Shown piece after piece: positions 16,390 through 25,415 of a DNA stretch of 64,000 bases (position 1 is the stretch's first letter; each line of letters begins with the position of its first letter). Position numbers and translations under genes: made by a program. The stretch is from positions 4,712,001 to 4,776,000 of the forward strand of contig NZ_LR134355.1 of the NCBI RefSeq assembly GCF_900637205.1. The letters are read 5' to 3'. The notes beneath the pieces were generated by a model. That model made no database searches. It worked only from the letters and a program-made list of their open reading frames with translations, and had not been told where the DNA came from. Origin of the DNA: Mycolicibacterium chitae (GTDB taxonomy: Bacteria > Actinomycetota > Actinomycetes > Mycobacteriales > Mycobacteriaceae).

Positions 16390-17109
16390 GTGCCCCGCCG
16401 ACTGCTCGAGGTGCTCGCGCTCATCTCGCGGACGGCCGATCTGGAGCGGATGTCGGTGGCGGCGATGGCACAGATGCTGCGTCACCAGGGCGGGCTGCGG
16501 ACGGTGCTGCCGACGCGCGGCGGTGCGCAGGACTCCCTGTTCGTCGAGGGTGTCGGCACGATCGTCGAGCGCCTGGCCGCCGACCTCGGCCCCGCGCTGC
16601 GCACCGGACACCGCGTCACCGCGATGGTGCGCGATGAACAGGGCGTGCTGCTGCATACATCGGCCGGCGAGGTCCGGGTCCGGCGCGCGATCGTCACCGT
16701 GCCGCCGCCGCTGGCCCGCCACATCACCCACGAACCCCCGCTGCCACCCGCGCGAATCGCGCTCGAACGCGACACCTACATGGGGTCGGTGTACAAGGCC
16801 CTGGCCGTGTACCCGATGCCGTTCTGGCGGGCGCGCGGCGCCGGGGACGCCATCGTCCTGGACAAACCGGGCCGGGCGGCCTTCGACACCACCGCCCCGG
16901 GCGGGCCGGGGCACCTGTGTTTCCTGATCGCCGGACCGGAGGCCCGCGAACTCGACGGGTTCAGCGCCGACGCGCGCCGCCGGTTGCTGCTCTTCCCGCT
17001 CGCGGACCTGTACGACGGGCGGCCCGCGAGGTCATGGAACTCGGATAGGCCTCACCCGACTGCACCGATACAGACCGGCACCGGGAGTAATGGGGTGCGC
17101 AACCGGTGA
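16390..17109 (+). pseudogene. flavin amine oxidase remnant, truncated at both ends
   Basis: The readable product (about 239 residues) resembles the middle of a monoamine/putrescine oxidase: GGAQDSLFVEGVGTIVERLA, VRRAIVTVPPPLARHI, MGSVYKALAVYPMPFWR. The N-terminal FAD-binding GxGxxG domain is absent, because the frame begins only six bases after the preceding stop. After LADLYDG (about 17025) similarity ends abruptly in a non-family tail, so the C-terminal FAD and substrate region is also missing. It cannot bind FAD normally. It is best read as a decaying gene left by a deletion next to the FadB2-like gene. Confidence 0.75.
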
Positions 17110-17173
17110 TCGGGGTTTCCTACACTGACAACTTTATCCTCGCCCTGAACCACACCAGATCGGACCGAAATCG

Positions 17174-18706
17174 ATGATCATCGGGATCCCCCGCGAGTCG
17201 CTACCTGGCGAAACGCGCGTCGCCGCCACCCCAGCGACCGTCGCGCAGTTGATCAAGCTCGGCTATTCCGTGCTGGTCGAGGCGGGCGCGGGCGCCGCCT
17301 CGAGCTTCGCCGACGCCGCCTATGTGGAGGCCGGCGCCGAGGTCGGATCGGCGCAGCAGGCCCTGGGCTCCGAGGTGGTACTCAAGGTCAACGCCCCCAA
17401 TGACGAGGAAATCGCGGCGCTGCGCGACGGCGCCACCCTGATCAGCCTGATCTCCCCCGCGCTCAACCCCGAACTCGTCGAGCGTTTGTCCACCCGCGCC
17501 ATCACGGTGCTGGCCATGGACGCGGTCCCGCGCATCTCCCGGGCGCAGTCGCTGGACGTGCTGTCGTCGATGGCCAACATCGCCGGCTACCGCGCCGTCG
17601 TCGAGGCCGCCCACGTCTTCGGCCGGTTCTTCACCGGTCAGGTGACCGCGGCGGGCAAGGTGCCGCCGGCCAAGGTGCTCGTCGTCGGGGCCGGGGTGGC
17701 CGGGCTGGCCGCGATCGGCGCGGCCGGCAGCCTCGGCGCGATCGTGCGCGCCACCGACCCCCGCCCCGAGGTCGCCGACCAGGTCAAGTCCCTGGGCGGG
17801 GAGTACCTGTCGATCGAGTCCCCCGAGGCCGAGGTCTCGGCCACCGGCTACGCCAAGGAAATGGGCGACGACTACAAGGTCCGCGAGGCGGCGCTGTACG
17901 CCGAGCAGTGCCAGGACGTCGACATCATCATCACCACCGCGCTGATCCCCGGACGCCCGGCACCGCGCATCATCACCGCCGAGATGGTGGCCTCGATGAA
18001 ATCCGGCAGCGTGATCGTCGACATGGCCGCGGCCAACGGCGGCAACGTCGAGGGCAGCGTCAAGGACCAGGCCGTCGTCACCGACAACGGCGTGACGATC
18101 ATCGGCTACACCGATCTGGCCGGGCGGCTGCCCGCGCAGGCCTCCCAGCTCTACGGCACCAACCTGGTGAACCTGCTCAAGCTGCTGACCCCGGAGAAGA
18201 CCGGTCAGCTGGTCCTGGATTTCGATGACGTCGTGCAGCGCTCGGTCACCGTGATCCGCGACGGCGAGATCACCTGGCCACCTCCGCCGGTGCAGGTCTC
18301 GGCCGCCCCCGCCGCGGCGGCCGCCGCACCGGTCATCGAGTCCGCCCCCAAGCAACCGATCTCCACGGGGCGCCGGCTGGGCATCGCGTTCAGCGCCGCG
18401 GCGGTGATCTTCGTGCTGCTGGCGCTGTCGCCGGCCGCCCTGCAGGTGCACCTGACGGTCTTCGCGCTGGCGATCGTCATCGGCTACTACGTGATCGGCA
18501 ACGTGCACCACGCGTTGCACACCCCGCTGATGTCGGTCACCAACGCGATCTCCGGGATCATCGTCGTCGGCGCCCTGCTCCAGATCGGGCACGACGACCA
18601 CGTGATCACCGCCCTGGCTTTCGTGGCGATCCTCGTTGCCAGCATCAACGTCTTCGGCGGCTTCGCGGTCACACGCCGCATGCTCGCGATGTTCTCCCGC
18701 AGCTAG
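17174..18706 (+). CDS. pntA: NAD(P) transhydrogenase subunit alpha (single-chain)
   Basis: 510 residues. The N-terminal alanine dehydrogenase/PNT-like domain (GIPRESLPGETRVAATP) and NAD-binding domain I (VLVVGAGVAGLAAIGAAGSLGA, then TDPRPEV) are followed by a linker rich in Ala/Pro and, from about residue 400, four membrane helices. This is the E. coli-type undivided alpha subunit, whereas M. tuberculosis has it split into pntAa and pntAb. With PntB it uses the proton gradient to reduce NADP with NADH. A weak ribosome-binding site precedes ATG 17174. Confidence 0.93.
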   Translation: MIIGIPRESLPGETRVAATPATVAQLIKLGYSVLVEAGAGAASSFADAAYVEAGAEVGSAQQALGSEVVLKVNAPNDEEIAALRDGATLISLISPALNPELVERLSTRAITVLAMDAVPRISRAQSLDVLSSMANIAGYRAVVEAAHVFGRFFTGQVTAAGKVPPAKVLVVGAGVAGLAAIGAAGSLGAIVRATDPRPEVADQVKSLGGEYLSIESPEAEVSATGYAKEMGDDYKVREAALYAEQCQDVDIIITTALIPGRPAPRIITAEMVASMKSGSVIVDMAAANGGNVEGSVKDQAVVTDNGVTIIGYTDLAGRLPAQASQLYGTNLVNLLKLLTPEKTGQLVLDFDDVVQRSVTVIRDGEITWPPPPVQVSAAPAAAAAAPVIESAPKQPISTGRRLGIAFSAAAVIFVLLALSPAALQVHLTVFALAIVIGYYVIGNVHHALHTPLMSVTNAISGIIVVGALLQIGHDDHVITALAFVAILVASINVFGGFAVTRRMLAMFSRS

Positions 18707-18741
18707 CCGCCCGCTGGCCCTAATCCGATCGGAACACATCC

Positions 18742-20157
18742 ATGCTGGAACAAATCGCTACCGCGGCCTACGTCGTCGCCGCCCTGCTCTTCGTGCTGGC
18801 CCTGGCCGGCCTGTCCAAACACGAGACCTCCCGCGCCGGCATCAGCTTCGGCATCGTGGGTATGGCCATCGCGCTGATCGCGACCGTGGCGCTGGCCATC
18901 AACCAGCAGATCCAGCCGATCGGGCTGGCGCTGCTGGCCGGGGCCATGATCATCGGTGCCGCCATCGGCCTGTGGCGGGCCCGCATCGTGGAGATGACGG
19001 GCATGCCGGAGCTCATCGCACTCCTGCACTCCTTCGTCGGCCTGGCCGCCGTGCTGGTCGGCTGGAACGGCTACCTGCACATCGAGGCTCAGCCCGACGG
19101 CGCCGACGCGGTGACGATGGCCGCCGAGGGCATGCTGGGCATCCACTCCGCCGAGGTCGTCATCGGCGTGTTCATCGGCGCGGTGACCTTCACCGGCTCG
19201 ATCGTGGCCAACCTCAAGCTCTCGGCCAAGATGAAGTCCGCGCCGATGATGCTGCCCGGCAAGAACCTCATCAACGTCGGCACCCTGGTGGTGTTCGCCG
19301 CGCTGACGGTGTGGTTCGTCATCGACCCGCAGCTGTGGCTGCTCGCCGTGGTGACCGTGATGGCGTTGCTGCTGGGCTGGCACCTGGTGGCCTCCATCGG
19401 TGGCGGCGACATGCCCGTGGTGGTCTCGATGCTCAACAGCTACTCGGGCTGGGCCGCCGCCGCGGCCGGCTTCCTGCTGGGCAACGACCTGCTGATCATC
19501 ACCGGAGCGCTCGTCGGCTCCTCCGGTGCCTACCTGTCCTACATCATGTGCAAGGCCATGAACCGCTCGTTCATCTCGGTGATCGCCGGCGGCTTCGGCA
19601 TCGAGGCCGGGCCCGCCGACGACAAGGACTACGGCGAGCACCGCGAGATCACCGCCGAGGGTGCCGCCGAGCTGCTCGGCGGGGCCGACACGGTCATCAT
19701 TACCCCCGGCTACGGCATGGCCGTGGCTCAGGCCCAGTACGGCGTCGCCGACCTGACCCGCAAGCTGCGCGAGCGCGGCGTCGACGTCCGCTTCGGCATC
19801 CACCCCGTCGCCGGCCGCCTGCCCGGCCACATGAACGTGCTGCTGGCCGAGGCCAAGGTGCCCTACGACATCGTGCTCGAGATGGACGAGATCAACGACG
19901 ATTTCGACAACACCGCCGTCGTCCTGGTCATCGGCGCCAACGACACCGTCAACCCCGCCGCCTCCGAGGACCCGAGCAGCCCGATCGCCGGCATGCCGGT
20001 GCTCACGGTGTGGAACGCCGACAACGTCATCGTGTTCAAACGCTCCATGGCCTCCGGCTACGCCGGGGTGCAGAACCCGCTGTTCTTCCGGGAGAACACC
20101 CAGATGCTCTTCGGCGACGCGCGCGATCGCGTCAACGACATCCTCGCCGCGCTGTAA
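18742..20157 (+). CDS. pntB: NAD(P) transhydrogenase subunit beta
   Basis: 471 residues. About nine membrane helices occupy residues 1-270; the C-terminal NADP-binding domain III begins near residue 300, with ITPGYGMAVAQAQYGV, GIHPVAGRLPGHMNVLLAEA, the VIGANDTVNPAA segment and GYAGVQNPLF. It forms the proton channel and NADP site of the transhydrogenase. It starts 35 bases after pntA on the same strand and is followed by a strong hairpin, so pntAB is a two-gene operon. Confidence 0.95.
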   Translation: MLEQIATAAYVVAALLFVLALAGLSKHETSRAGISFGIVGMAIALIATVALAINQQIQPIGLALLAGAMIIGAAIGLWRARIVEMTGMPELIALLHSFVGLAAVLVGWNGYLHIEAQPDGADAVTMAAEGMLGIHSAEVVIGVFIGAVTFTGSIVANLKLSAKMKSAPMMLPGKNLINVGTLVVFAALTVWFVIDPQLWLLAVVTVMALLLGWHLVASIGGGDMPVVVSMLNSYSGWAAAAAGFLLGNDLLIITGALVGSSGAYLSYIMCKAMNRSFISVIAGGFGIEAGPADDKDYGEHREITAEGAAELLGGADTVIITPGYGMAVAQAQYGVADLTRKLRERGVDVRFGIHPVAGRLPGHMNVLLAEAKVPYDIVLEMDEINDDFDNTAVVLVIGANDTVNPAASEDPSSPIAGMPVLTVWNADNVIVFKRSMASGYAGVQNPLFFRENTQMLFGDARDRVNDILAAL

Positions 20158-20166
20158 GCCGCGCTG

Positions 20167-20193
20167 GGCCCGCCCACCTGCTCCGGGCGGGCC
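20167..20193 (+). terminator. pntB terminator hairpin
   Basis: GGCCCGCCC, nine-base loop, GGGCGGGCC: a perfect 9-bp GC stem nine bases after the pntB stop. Confidence 0.7.
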
Positions 20194-20224
20194 TCGGCGG
20201 GTGTCATATGGTGGGTGGCAGTGA

Positions 20225-20240
20225 CCAACCAATCGGTTGG
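20225..20240. promoter_or_regulatory. operator palindrome CCAACC-N4-GGTTGG before fadE2
   Basis: CCAACC-AATC-GGTTGG lies 28 bases upstream of the fadE2 ATG, in the promoter area. The identical arms and spacing recur before the ALDH operon (27791-27806), and a near match precedes the TetR gene at 9790. The size and symmetry suit a TetR-family dimer. Confidence 0.65.
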
Positions 20241-20267
20241 GAGCAGGTCGAACCGAGAGGTCATTCG

Positions 20268-21497
20268 ATGGATTTCGCGATGTCAGCGAAGGGGCAGGAG
20301 TACCACGAGCGGCTCACCAACTTCATGGTCGAGCACGTCTTTCCCGCCGAGAAGGCCTACGACGAGTACCGAGAAGAAAAAGGACCGAAGGACTTCACGG
20401 TCCCGCCGGTGGTCGAGGAACTCAAGAAGATCGCCCGCAAGCAGGGCCTGTGGAACCTCTTCCTGCCGAAAGAATCCGGGCTGACCAACCTCGAGTACGC
20501 GCCGCTGGCCGAACTGACCGGCTGGAGCACCGAGATCGCCCCCGAGGCCATCAACTGCGCGGCGCCGGACACCGGCAACATGGAGACGCTGCACCTGTTC
20601 GCCACCGAGGAGCAGCGCAAGCAATGGCTCGAGCCGTTGCTGGCCGGTGAGATCCGCTCGGCGTTCTCCATGACCGAACCCGCGGTGGCCTCCAGCGACG
20701 CCCGCAACATCCAGACCGAGATCGTCCGTGACGGCGACCACTACGTGATCAACGGCCGCAAGTGGTGGACCTCCGGCGCCAACGACCCGCGCTGCAAGGT
20801 CCTGATCGTCATGGGGCGCACCAACCCCGAGGCGGCCAGCCACCAGCAGCAGTCGATGATCCTGGTGCCCGTCGACACCCCCGGCGTCCAGATCCTGCGC
20901 TCGACAAGCGTTTTCGGCTGGCAGGACCAGCACGGCCACGCCGAGATCGTCTACGACAACGTCCGCGTCCCGGCGTCGAACCTGCTGGGCGAGGAGGGCG
21001 GCGGCTTCGCGATCGCCCAGGCCCGCCTGGGACCGGGCCGCATCCACCACTGTATGCGGGCCATCGGTGTGGCCGAACGCGCGCTGGCGCTGATGGTCGA
21101 CCGCGTCCAGACCCGCATCGCGTTCGGCAAGCCGCTGGCAGAGCAAGGCATGATCCAGAACGCGATCGCGTTGTCGCGCAACGAAATCGACCAGGCCCGG
21201 CTGCTGTGTCAGAAGGCCGCCTGGGTCATCGACAAGGAGGGCAACAAGGCCGCCCACGGCCTGGTGTCCCAAATCAAGGCCGTCGCACCGCTGATGGCGT
21301 GCAACGTGATCGACCGCGCCATTCAGACCCACGGCGGCGCCGGCGTCTCCGACGACACGGTGCTGGCCCGGATGTACGGCTGGCAGCGCGCCATGCGCAT
21401 CTTCGACGGGCCCGACGAGGTGCACCTGCGCACCATCGCCCGCCACGAGCTCGGCCGGGAGAAGAGCCCGCTCGCCGCGGCGGTCATCCCCCAGTGA
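20268..21497 (+). CDS. fadE2: acyl-CoA dehydrogenase (FadE2-like)
   Basis: 409 residues, a complete acyl-CoA dehydrogenase of the ACAD10/11-like branch. Motifs: FSMTEPAVASSDARNIQT (flavin/substrate region, residues about 130-147), KWWTSGANDPRCKVLIVMG, the R-GR-IAFGKPLAEQ region and the C-terminal QTHGGAGVSDDTVLARMYGWQRAMRIFDGPDEVH, where the FAD-binding and catalytic loop lies. ATG 20268 follows GAGAGG by seven bases. The next gene, a tyrosine phosphatase, overlaps its stop. In M. tuberculosis fadE2 and ptpB are likewise adjacent and next to the pnt genes, as I recall. Confidence 0.9.
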   Translation: MDFAMSAKGQEYHERLTNFMVEHVFPAEKAYDEYREEKGPKDFTVPPVVEELKKIARKQGLWNLFLPKESGLTNLEYAPLAELTGWSTEIAPEAINCAAPDTGNMETLHLFATEEQRKQWLEPLLAGEIRSAFSMTEPAVASSDARNIQTEIVRDGDHYVINGRKWWTSGANDPRCKVLIVMGRTNPEAASHQQQSMILVPVDTPGVQILRSTSVFGWQDQHGHAEIVYDNVRVPASNLLGEEGGGFAIAQARLGPGRIHHCMRAIGVAERALALMVDRVQTRIAFGKPLAEQGMIQNAIALSRNEIDQARLLCQKAAWVIDKEGNKAAHGLVSQIKAVAPLMACNVIDRAIQTHGGAGVSDDTVLARMYGWQRAMRIFDGPDEVHLRTIARHELGREKSPLAAAVIPQ

Positions 21498-22303
21498 CCA
21501 CCGAGCTGTCCGGCGGCTGGAACTTTCGCGACGTTGCCACCTCGACCGCGGGCGCCGTGCGGCCTGGCCGGCTGTTCCGCTCCGGCGAGCTGACCAAGCT
21601 CGACGACACCGGCGTGGCGCAGCTGGCCGAACTGCGCGTCACCGACGTCGCCGACCTGCGCAGCGGCCGCGAGGTCGAGCGGCACGGCTCCGACCTGGTG
21701 CCCGACGGCGTGTTGGTGCACCTGCTGCCGTTCGTCGAGGTGGTGGCCGCGATGGACGGCGACGAGGCCCCGCACGAGCACGCGTTCCAGCGCCTGATGA
21801 CAGAGAAGCCCGACGACGAGTCCACGGTCGATGCGGCCAAGCGCTACATGACCGAGGAGTACATCCGGTTCGCCAAGGCGCCGGGGGCCGCGACGGCGCT
21901 GCACCGAATGGTGACGCTGCTGTCCGACGGGTCCTCGATGCTGACGCACTGCTTCGCCGGCAAGGACCGCACCGGGTTCTCGGTGGCGGTCATCCTCGAT
22001 GCCGCCGGCGTGGACCGCGAGGCGGTCATGAACGACTACCTGTACAGCAACACCGCGGCCCCGCAGCTGCGCGAGCAGATCGTCGCGATGATCCGCCGGC
22101 GGTTCGAGGGCGAGATCCCGGCCGAGATCGCCGAATTGACCGAGGCCCGGCTGTCCGACGACGTGCTCGGGGTGCGGCCGGAATACCTGGATTCGGCACT
22201 GCGCGTGGTGGAGGCCGAATACGGGTCGGTGCAGGGCTATCTGCAGTTCACCGGGGTCACCGAGGATCAGCTGGCCAAGCTGCGTTCGGCCCTGCGCGGC
22301 TGA
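21494..22303 (+). CDS. PtpB-like protein tyrosine/lipid phosphatase
   Basis: 269 residues. The phosphatase P-loop HCFAGKDRTG contains the nucleophile Cys153 and Arg159, with the extra Lys and Asp typical of the MptpB triple-specificity family; the N-terminal NFRDVATSTAGAVRPGRLFRSGEL signature is also present. The GTG start overlaps the fadE2 stop (GTGA), so it is translationally coupled to fadE2. M. tuberculosis PtpB is secreted and acts on host phospho-Tyr and phosphoinositides; in this organism the role is unknown and no signal peptide is seen. Its 3' end overlaps the convergent PE-PPE gene by 37 bases. Confidence 0.88.
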   Translation: MTTELSGGWNFRDVATSTAGAVRPGRLFRSGELTKLDDTGVAQLAELRVTDVADLRSGREVERHGSDLVPDGVLVHLLPFVEVVAAMDGDEAPHEHAFQRLMTEKPDDESTVDAAKRYMTEEYIRFAKAPGAATALHRMVTLLSDGSSMLTHCFAGKDRTGFSVAVILDAAGVDREAVMNDYLYSNTAAPQLREQIVAMIRRRFEGEIPAEIAELTEARLSDDVLGVRPEYLDSALRVVEAEYGSVQGYLQFTGVTEDQLAKLRSALRG

Positions 22304-23826
22304 TCGTCCCCGCGATTTCGGTGCGCCCAGTTGCGGTTGCCGCGACTGCGCGCACCGAAATCCTTGGCTTCGGGCTCGGTCGCGGCGGTCTCCGTCGCGC
22401 TGGCGTCCTCTTTCGGGGCCTCCTTGGCGGCCTTCCCGGCGGCGGCCTCCTCCTTGGCGGCGGTCCCCTCCTTCGCGGCTTCCTCTTTCGCAGCCTTGAG
22501 TTCCCCTCGCAGGATCTTCCCGAGCCGGCGCGGCTCGAGCTTCTCCAGCTTCCGGCGTTGCGGCTTCTCGCTCACCGGTTCCTCGGAGGGCGGTTCGGGC
22601 TCCGCGACGACCTGCGGCTCGGCGGCCACATCCGCGTCCTCCCGGGCTGACTGCGCCTGGCGCTGCACCCCGAACGGGCCGTCGGCCGGGGTGGTCCGCA
22701 GCGGCCGGAACATCGGACCGTCGGCGGCCTCGGCGAGGCCGTCGTCGAGGCCGGTGGGCACCGCCGTCGCCACGGTCACCGCATCCTTCACCGAGGGGAT
22801 CCGCAGCAGCCGCGCCCGCGCGGGCGTGCCCGGGCTCAGCGTCCGGTCATAGCCCAGCTCGACGATGGCGCGCAGCGGCGCGTCCAGCGCGGTGAGGATG
22901 GGACTCGGCACAATTCCGTTGAACAACTTCAGGATTGGCAGCCGTTCGGTGGGAATCAGGTAGTAGTGCGTGTCGCCGTGGATGCCCTGGTCGATCACCG
23001 ACGGGTCGTCGAGCGACTCGAGGTAGGAATCGTGCTCGGTGAAGAAGCCCGCCAGTGCGTTGGCGGTCGCCAGCAGGTTCAGCGGATACAGCGGGAAGTC
23101 GGCGGCCGGATCGTACTGCTTGGCGATGTCGATGGTCAGCAGCTGCTGCTCACCCGCCGAGTTGGTGCTGTCGGTCGGGGTGGCGCCGTCGAACGTGACC
23201 CCGAGGATGGGGTTGTACAGCCCGCGGAACCGTTGCAGCACACCGCCGTTGGGCCGTCCCGGGTTGCCGATCAGCACGAACGCCACCTGCGGCGCACCGG
23301 CCCAGTCCAACGGCTGATAGTGCGCGATGAGGTCGCGCTTGGCCAGCGTGGCGATGCGTGCGCTCTGCGAATACCCGAAGACCACGAACATGCCGTCGGC
23401 CGGCGGCGCGTCACCGACAGCGCTGTTGTGCACGCATCGGGTCCGCGCGATACAGGAATTCAGGTTGGTCAGTCCGTCGGCCACCGAGTCGTCGAACGTC
23501 TGGTTGCCGTTGGCCGGCCAGAAGTGCTCCGGGCTGTAGACGGCGACGCGGCCGGTCAGGGTGTGCGGGTCCTCGGGTGTGCTCCACCGGGTGACCGCGG
23601 GCCCGACGTAGTTGTCGCCCATGGCGCCGAGGTACTCGGTGACGAACTCGTCGGTGTCGGGGTGCAGCAGTGGGTGGCCCGTCCCGCCCATCATCAGGGC
23701 CGTGACCGCCGCCAGCGGCGCGAACGTGCCGATGGTCCAGGCCCACAGCGCGGACAGAGCCGCCCCGAAGATGACCGCCAACGCGGACAATGCGCGAACA
23801 ACAGACCCCATGCCCCCGACCACCAC
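22267..23826 (-). CDS. PE-PPE-domain serine hydrolase without a PE domain
   Basis: 519 residues (GTG 23826; ATG 23811 is an alternative). An N-terminal hydrophobic signal or anchor (residues about 11-40) leads into an alpha/beta-hydrolase PE-PPE domain with the nucleophile motif GYSQSA (Ser153) and segments HGDTHYYLIPTERLPIL and NGIVPSPILTALDAPLR. From about residue 380 there is a long Lys/Glu/Ala-rich tail (AAKEEAAKEG repeats), probably disordered. PE3/PE4 genes with this domain occupy the comparable place in M. tuberculosis. It likely acts as an envelope or secreted esterase; the substrate is unknown. Confidence 0.85.
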   Translation of the reverse strand: MVVGGMGSVVRALSALAVIFGAALSALWAWTIGTFAPLAAVTALMMGGTGHPLLHPDTDEFVTEYLGAMGDNYVGPAVTRWSTPEDPHTLTGRVAVYSPEHFWPANGNQTFDDSVADGLTNLNSCIARTRCVHNSAVGDAPPADGMFVVFGYSQSARIATLAKRDLIAHYQPLDWAGAPQVAFVLIGNPGRPNGGVLQRFRGLYNPILGVTFDGATPTDSTNSAGEQQLLTIDIAKQYDPAADFPLYPLNLLATANALAGFFTEHDSYLESLDDPSVIDQGIHGDTHYYLIPTERLPILKLFNGIVPSPILTALDAPLRAIVELGYDRTLSPGTPARARLLRIPSVKDAVTVATAVPTGLDDGLAEAADGPMFRPLRTTPADGPFGVQRQAQSAREDADVAAEPQVVAEPEPPSEEPVSEKPQRRKLEKLEPRRLGKILRGELKAAKEEAAKEGTAAKEEAAAGKAAKEAPKEDASATETAATEPEAKDFGARSRGNRNWAHRNRGDDQPRRAERSLAS

Positions 23827-23922
23827 AGTTCTCCCGGGCGGGCAAACCGTGGCTCCCCCGCCGCAACCCCTGGGCTAGGTGTAGCAGACGAGAGCTCTAA
23901 CCGTGGCAAAATCTGGGGCTTT

Positions 23923-23959
23923 GGCGTGATCGTCCACGCTCAGCATGGGAAATCACGCC
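23923..23959 (-). terminator. hairpin after the DUF456 gene
   Basis: GGCGTGAT (23923-23930) and ATCACGCC (23952-23959) pair perfectly over 8 bp around a 21-base loop, just after the stop of the leftward ALDH operon. Confidence 0.4.
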
Positions 23960-23963
23960 GAAA

Positions 23964-24446
23964 TCACCAGAAGGCGACGGCGCAGGCCCAGACGATCGTC
24001 GAGGCCAGCGCCCCGGTGAGCTCCACCCCGATCGACAGCAGGGCGCCCTTGACGGCATGCACGGTGGACACCCAGGCGCGGGTGACGTCGCGCCCAGAGG
24101 CCAACTCGGCGACGAACACCCCGGCGACGAAGCCGATCAGCAGACCGATGATGGGGATGACGAAGAACCCGACGATGCCGCAGACCGCCCCGATGATCAG
24201 CACCGACGTGCGGACCTGGGCCTGGCGCATGCGCTTGACGGGCCAGAGGTACTTGATGACCTCGGAGGTGAGGAACAGGGCCGTGACGATGCCCAGGGTC
24301 ACCCAGCCCACCGTGGTGCGTTCCACGATGGCCCACACCGCGATGGAGCCGAACACCAGCAACGCGCCGGGCAGCACCGGCAAGATGATGCCGGCCAGCC
24401 CGATCGCGATGGCCAGCGCGACCAGCGCGATGCCGAGAGCGCTCAC
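23964..24446 (-). CDS. DUF456 membrane protein
   Basis: 160 residues with three or four membrane helices rich in Gly, Ala and Ile (IALVALAIAIGLAGIILPVLPG; VLIIGAVCGIVGFFVIPIIG), the DUF456 pattern with its LPVLPG and GFFVIPIIGLLIG turns. The function of this family is not known. The GTG start at 24446 overlaps the stop of the quinone oxidoreductase gene (GTGA), so it is the last, coupled gene of the ALDH-SDR-oxidoreductase operon. Confidence 0.85.
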   Translation of the reverse strand: MSALGIALVALAIAIGLAGIILPVLPGALLVFGSIAVWAIVERTTVGWVTLGIVTALFLTSEVIKYLWPVKRMRQAQVRTSVLIIGAVCGIVGFFVIPIIGLLIGFVAGVFVAELASGRDVTRAWVSTVHAVKGALLSIGVELTGALASTIVWACAVAFW

Positions 24447-25408
24447 GGCTCCAGGACGAGCTTGCCGAATACGCCGCCGTCGTCGAGCAGTTGCAGGGCC
24501 GCCGACGCCTCCGCCAGCGGGAAGCGCACCGGCGCGGGCGGTTTCATGCCGCCGGCCACCAGCGCGGCCAGTCCGGTGGCCACCATGTCGACGGTCTCGG
24601 GGTGGCGGCGGATGTACTCGCCGTAGCCCACGCCGAGGATGCCGACGTTGCGCAGCAGCAGCCGGTTGACCTTGATGGTGGGGATGCCGCCGGCGGCGAA
24701 GCCGATCACCAGCAGCCGACCGTCGGTGGCCATGGTGCGCACCGCGTCGTCGAACGGGGCACCGCCCACCGGGTCGACGACGACGTCGACGCCGCGGCCC
24801 TCGGTCGCGTCGCGCACCGCCTGCGCCCAGCCCTCGGTCAGCGGGATCACCGCATCCGGGCCCAGCGAGCTGACGAAGTCGACCGCGCTCTCCCGGTTGA
24901 CCGCGGCGATCACGCGGGCGCCCATCGCCTTGGCGATCTGGATGGCCGCGGTGCCCACGCCGCCGGCCGACCCGAGCACCAGCACCGTCTCCCCGGGCTG
25001 CAGCGCGGCCCGGCGGGCGTAGGCGAAGTACATGGTGTTGTAGTTGACCAGGAGCGAAACCGCTTCTGCGTCATCGAGTTCCGGCGGGCTCGCGGACACC
25101 GACGCGGCGGGCACGGCCACCTGTTCGGCGTAGCCGGCGATGCCGCTGGAGGCCGAAACCCGGTCGCCGACACTCCAACCCGAGCCCTCGGGCGCGGCGG
25201 CCACCACCCCGGCCACCTCCATGCCCGGGATGAACGGCGGCTCCAGTTTCAGCTGGTAGGCGCCCTTGGTCAGCAGCAGGTCCGGGTAGCACACCCCGGC
25301 CGCCCGGACGTCGATGACGACCTGGTCGGGCGCCGGGGTGACGTCGGGCACGTCCGTGTAGGACATGCCCGACGGCCCGGAAAGTTCCTGTACTACACAG
25401 GCTTTCAT
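24443..25408 (-). CDS. NADPH:quinone oxidoreductase-like MDR protein (Rv0149-like)
   Basis: 321 residues, a zinc-free medium-chain dehydrogenase/reductase. The GroES-like N-terminal domain includes AAGVCYPDLLLTKGAYQ and FIPGMEVAGVV; the NADPH-binding site is VLVLGSAGGVGTAAIQIAKAMGA (residues about 142-164). Such enzymes reduce quinones or the double bond of enones, or enoyl substrates. Its gene is third in the operon ALDH-SDR-this-DUF456, seven bases after the SDR gene, so it probably shares a pathway with them. Confidence 0.9.
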   Translation of the reverse strand: MKACVVQELSGPSGMSYTDVPDVTPAPDQVVIDVRAAGVCYPDLLLTKGAYQLKLEPPFIPGMEVAGVVAAAPEGSGWSVGDRVSASSGIAGYAEQVAVPAASVSASPPELDDAEAVSLLVNYNTMYFAYARRAALQPGETVLVLGSAGGVGTAAIQIAKAMGARVIAAVNRESAVDFVSSLGPDAVIPLTEGWAQAVRDATEGRGVDVVVDPVGGAPFDDAVRTMATDGRLLVIGFAAGGIPTIKVNRLLLRNVGILGVGYGEYIRRHPETVDMVATGLAALVAGGMKPPAPVRFPLAEASAALQLLDDGGVFGKLVLEP

Positions 25409-25415
25409 GCGTCGA

